From Parascedosporium putredinis (lineage: Eukaryota > Ascomycota > Sordariomycetes > Microascales > Microascaceae): a stretch of DNA of 64,000 nucleotides. This document shows positions 60,601 through 64,000 of this stretch, piece by piece (position 1 is the stretch's first letter; each line of letters starts with the position of its first letter). The notes below the pieces were generated by a model. It saw only the letters and a program-made list of their open reading frames with translations, ran no database searches and had not been told where the DNA came from. A program made the position numbers and the translations under genes. The stretch is from assembly GCA_949357655.1 (NCBI GenBank), contig CASHTG010000001.1, positions 2,046,001 to 2,110,000 on the forward strand, given 5' to 3'.

Positions 60601-61036
60601 GAGCCGGGAGAGGATGGCAACGAAGCCGGTGATAAGGCTTGGGCGATCCTTGATATGCTTGTGATAGATGGAGAGTAACTCCTCCTGCAGGCGGTCGGCG
60701 CTCGAGTCATCGTGCCTCTCGTGCCTGGTTAAGTAGCTCTCGATTGCTTCATCGAGGTCTTCGTGGAGGGGAACGGCTAGCGTGGCAATGTGGGAGTTGA
60801 TGGCCTTGGAAAGCGACTTCAATGTCCTAGAGGGGAGGTTTCCATGTCAGCAAGCTCCATCGAAATCGGGAATAAGGGGTCGCGAGCTACGAAATATCTA
60901 GCCCGGCCCGGCAAGTCATAGGGTCGGGCTGTTATGTGGTCCACTCAGAGCCCACCACCTTCTGCGGGACAAAGTGGGCTTGTGGCGATGGGAGCAACGA
61001 TGGGGGGGGGGGGGATTCATACCCTGGGCTCACCAT
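57693..61036 (-). CDS. tsc1: Hamartin-like TSC1, tuberous sclerosis complex subunit
   Basis: TSC1 stabilises TSC2, the GTPase-activating protein for Rheb, and so restrains TORC1 growth signalling. Exons: a 14-nt first exon 61036-61023, then 60826-60292, 60222-57947 and 57805-57693. Joining exon 1 gives MVSPGTLKSLSKAINSHIAT, like other fungal hamartins. The helical N-terminal domain shows DDSSADRLQEELLSIYHKHI, ILQWWDLLKDKVEEHF, QVLQTPLFNSLLKCLQLDTS, LLPHMPSSLVPHLPTLFNIY and SEKSDHGRWQSSEPAEVVAE. A low-complexity middle follows, then a long coiled coil (about 59040-58340), and a basic end (KKDKKTSGLRGIRNFVG). Frame breaks at GGGGG 59520-59524, GGGGG 59126-59130 and about 58310-58325 need five extra bases, giving exactly 981 codons. 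The first intron contains a run of 13 G (+ strand). Confidence 0.92.
61002..61014 (+). repeat. G13 homopolymer in TSC1 intron 1
   Basis: Thirteen consecutive G on the + strand read as C13 in the TSC1 transcript, a few bases after the GTATGA donor. This is the longest G/C homopolymer I noticed, and its true length is uncertain given the homopolymer problems elsewhere. Confidence 0.85.
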
Positions 61037-62665
61037 GGTTCCTCATGCGATCATTCCAGGCTGGGAGAGGAGAGCAAAATAGCGAGCTTGAGGTGGCAGA
61101 TTTCCGCGACCCGGGCTAATCGGAGGGACGGGGAAGGAAGCTTCGGTGGAGGTCGGCACGCAAAGGTGGTGAAGCTTGAAATTCTCGTTCCGAGTGCAAG
61201 GGCGGGATGGAGGGATAAGTGACTGTTTGCATGTCAAGCATCTAATTGTGCATGTACCTAGTACTTGAATTCCCGCATCAGGAATGGGTATGATCTGGTG
61301 TTGAATCTTGTATCAGCTACTTCGAGAAGCAAGCATTGGTGCTATTTGGTGGGTTGGTGGATCCCCTGACGCTTCGGTGCACCGGTCCCGGATTCGCTGG
61401 AGGAATGCAGAAATACGGGGCGCTTGCCTTCGATCAGAGCTCAGTCGATGCAGCACTAGCGCCTCGACCCCGCATACTGAGGTCAGTAGCCTCCTGCTTC
61501 GCCCAAGCCCGAATGCTTGGTGAGGGAATGGCTAGAACAGCTCAAAAGGTCTGTGATTCTTGGGCCGAGCGCTTGAAACGGTCGGCTTCCTGCGAGAGGG
61601 AAAGGCCGGCTTCGGGTTCCGCCCCATCAAGACCATTTGATGGTCGCATCCATGGGTAGATGGCTGAATGGATGGGCGGAGGGAAAATGCCACAGAATTG
61701 GAGCTGTTCGAGGTGGGGGATGAGTCAATTGAGCTGCCCCCTTCGCGACGCTGCAGCACCTGAGAGTGCCATACGATGGATGGATGAATGAGGTGGGCCA
61801 ATTGCCTGATCATTCGATTTGTGAGAGCACTGCAGAATCCACATCTCTTTCTCTTCCGTCCCGTCCGCCCAACCTCCCCCATCCCCTATAGCATATTCCC
61901 ATCACCTAGTCACCAGTGTATACTATTAGCGAGCTCGACAAGGTCTACATTCCTTGGCTGGGGGACGATCCATGATTGAGAAGATCCCCTGGATCAACGG
62001 CCAGACAATGGAATACCTCTTACGCGACTCAACCTGCGTCGTGTGACCCCTCCTCCCTGGCCCGGGGGCGGACCCACCCTGAATCGTCACTCGTGCCAGC
62101 TCCTGCGCCAGGCCTGCCCCGGGAGTACCGTACCACAATACACGCCATCCAGCTGGGGCAAGCACCCAAGCGCAAGTAGCTCGGGACAGGACACTAGGGA
62201 AGCTCAACTGTACCCCGCCATGGCCTCTCGGCGCCGTTCTGGCTGGTGTCTTTGCTCCTTTTGACGTGTTGATCAGCCCTCGTCTTCTCCTCTCGCCCCT
62301 TGGCTTGACGTGAGCAAGCCGACCTGATCTGCCCGCACTTGCTCCTGCCTCCATACACTCTTCCCCGGCAGCTCAATTGCAATATAAACATCGCCCTTAC
62401 CCCTCCTCAATTGAGAGCTGCCCCCTTCCATCTTCTTCTCATCTTCATCTTCATCATCTCTGTCTTCCCCATCCATCACTTCCATCACCGGCACTGCCCT
62501 CCCCATCATCACCATCACCAACAACACTAGTAAGCAAGTCAAACACTTGCTCACCCTTTCTCCGTACCAAGAGCGTTACATCTATACTTGACGCATACAT
62601 CTCAGTTGCATCTCTAACACCCCTCATCTCCCCTTCACTTCGTATACATTTACAATACCGGCAAG
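61037..62665. promoter_or_regulatory. Divergent intergenic region, TSC1 / DJ-1-like gene
   Basis: About 1.6 kb holds both promoters. CT-rich sequence with CATCTT/CATCAC repeats at 62425-62530 precedes the DJ-1-like start. No gene is supported. Confidence 0.65.
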
Positions 62666-63726
62666 ATGAGTGCACACAAGACATCGGCGGTGGTGGACGA
62701 GACTGAGCCCCTTGACGTGCTCTTTGTCCTACACCCCAAGTTCAACTTGTTGGACTGGGCTGGTCCTTGGGAGGTGTTCCAGACTGCTCTTCACGACGTC
62801 AACGAACCTGGTATGTCACCCCGCACCTGTCTCATGCTCCTCCTCCCCCGTTTCAATCACATCACATAGGCTGGACAGCAAACTAACCTGTTCTACTTAA
62901 CTGCGTTAGACAACAAGGCGTTCGACTGCACCATCGCTGCCGATGAGAAGAATGTTCTTTCCGACCAGGATGTTTCCATCGTCGGTCAGATCCCATACAA
63001 GCAGGCATATGAGGATCTCAAGAATTACGACGTGCTCGTAGTGGTCGGTGGCAACACTGACGAGATTATTGAGAAAGAGGCCGAGCCCTTGGGCCTCATT
63101 GCGGCCTTTGCCGAACTGCAACAGGCTGACCCAGTCCGCGAGAGGACTCTGTTCTCTGTCTGCACTGGCTCCCACTTCCTCGCCCACAAGGGTATTCTCG
63201 CCGGCCTTGCTGCCACCACCCACCCTGACTACCTGACGAGGTTTGAAAACATCTGCAGTCGTGCCGCTACCCGCGACTTAGACGAGCGTACCGACGTCCA
63301 GGAGGGCGTCCGCTATGTTGTGAACAATCTGCGATTCGACATTGGCGACGAGGACGAGAACCCTTACATCCGCCGAAAGTCGGATGCTCGCCGTCCCTCC
63401 AACGCAAGGTAGGTCCCAACTACCAAGAACCTTTTGGACCACCTCTTTGCCCTTTTGATATTTGCCACTAACTCAAGACTTGCGGGGTTTATAGGAAGGG
63501 AAGCATCTCTTTGAGGGGCTCCAGCACCCGAGAGAACATCGCTCGCCGTGCTGCCAAGCGTCTCGGTGGCCTCCGTGTCATCACCAGCGGCGGTGTCGCT
63601 GCCGGTACTGATGCCGCCCTGTATCTTGTCGGGGCTCTTGTCTCGGACGAGTCTGCTAATGCCGTCGCCCGAAGCCTCCAGTGGACCTGGCAGAAGGGCC
63701 TTGTCGTTGATGGTGTTGATGTTTAA
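62666..63726 (+). CDS. DJ-1/PfpI (class I glutamine-amidotransferase-like) family protein
   Basis: DJ-1/PfpI proteins include glyoxalases, chaperone-like stress proteins and amidases; the exact reaction here cannot be told from sequence. Exons 62666-62810, 62910-63408 and 63495-63726 give exactly 292 codons (291 residues) with no frame problem. The core shows LDVLFVLHPKFNLLDWAGPW, VLVVVGGNTDEI, and the nucleophile elbow LFSVCTGSHFLAHKGILAG with C133 as the predicted active cysteine, followed by ATTHPDYL. Between C133 and the final VITSGGVAAGTDAALYLVG block there is an insertion rich in Arg, Asp and Ser (about residues 180-225), which resembles the fungal isonitrile-hydratase/ThiJ subgroup with a lengthened loop. 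It is divergent with TSC1. Confidence 0.93.
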
Positions 63727-64000
63727 AGGCGTTTCTTTTCTTTTTAACGGATTACTGGGCTGATCCTGGCTGGACAGGGGATTGGGACTGTTTTTTATTA
63801 TTATGATGATATACCATGACTGCTTGTTTTTCCCCCACAACGGTCATGATGCCGGAATTGTAGACTAGTTTGCAGCATTTTCCTTATGTTGCTTGATCTT
63901 GATAGTCTCCAATCAACATGAGATGCTCACTTGATGGAAGGTTCCGTTTGGCTGTAAACCAGTGGATTTGATCCTGCAAGCTTCCTTCCCTTTCTGGACG
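63727..64000. other. 3' flank, no gene seen
   Basis: This is the downstream flank of the DJ-1-like gene to the window end. A T-rich stretch at 63728-63746 and a TTTTTTATTATTATG segment at 63791-63805 could take part in 3' end formation. Confidence 0.5.

Noticed and set aside
4355..60826. Pseudogenes or programmed frameshifting as the cause of the frame breaks
   Set aside because: Too many unrelated and essential genes are hit in the same way at homopolymers, with perfectly conserved domains on both sides of each break.
1..64000. Secondary-metabolite cluster, transposon, CRISPR array or integrated virus
   Set aside because: There is no backbone synthase, transposase, reverse transcriptase, long terminal repeat, spaced repeat array or viral gene in any frame I could read.

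Overview
This window is nuclear DNA of a filamentous ascomycete, most likely a Sordariomycete (Pezizomycotina). The evidence is short spliceosomal introns with GTAAGT/GTATGT-type donors, CTAAC/CTGAC branch points and AG acceptors, monocistronic genes on both strands, and protein families typical of this group: an N-terminal finger joined to a Zn2Cys6 finger, a fungal SEC5, NTE1 with the patatin domain, and a GPI-anchored GH17 glucanase. I see no prokaryotic, viral, transposon or CRISPR content, and no convincing tRNA or rRNA.

Layout. 0-6.8 kb: 5' part of a GH92 alpha-mannosidase (-) and a zinc-finger regulator (+). 7.9-27 kb is gene-dense housekeeping DNA: exocyst SEC5 (-), U2 snRNP A'/LEA1 (+), histone-fold DPB3 (-), a CLC chloride transporter (+), a TMEM42-like protein (-), TFIIA small subunit (-), V-ATPase c''/VMA16 (+), molybdenum-cofactor enzyme CnxE/NIT-9 (-), and RNase P/MRP subunit POP5 (+). 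27.7-41.5 kb: GPN2 GTPase (-), NTE1 lysophospholipase (+), a TM9/EMP70 protein (-) and an arrestin-like protein (-). 41.5-48.4 and 50.5-55.6 kb are two long stretches with no supportable gene, on either side of a KE4-type ZIP zinc transporter (-). 55.6-63.7 kb: GH17 glucanase (+), hamartin/TSC1 (-) and a DJ-1/PfpI protein (+).

The genes do not form one pathway or a biosynthetic cluster. They cover membrane traffic (SEC5, TM9, arrestin), RNA processing and transcription (LEA1, POP5, TFIIA), organelle ion handling (CLC, VMA16, ZIP), lipid turnover (NTE1), cofactor synthesis (CnxE), TORC1 signalling (TSC1) and the cell wall (GH92, GH17). Several neighbours are divergent and may share promoters: SEC5/LEA1, DPB3/CLC, TFIIA-gamma/VMA16, CnxE/POP5, GPN2/NTE1 and TSC1/DJ-1.

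The main anomaly concerns the sequence itself. Twelve of the nineteen genes carry small frameshifts, about 40 missing bases in all. Most lie in runs of G or C, and nearly all read as missing bases. Once the missing bases are allowed for, every complete affected gene becomes a whole number of codons and matches its family along its length. Many are essential single-copy genes, so consensus or assembly error is far more likely than pseudogenisation. I found no clearly new biological system. The most interesting biology is a His-rich linker in CnxE, tiny terminal exons in TSC1 and the TM9 gene, a possible GC-AG intron in GPN2, and the two gene-free stretches.
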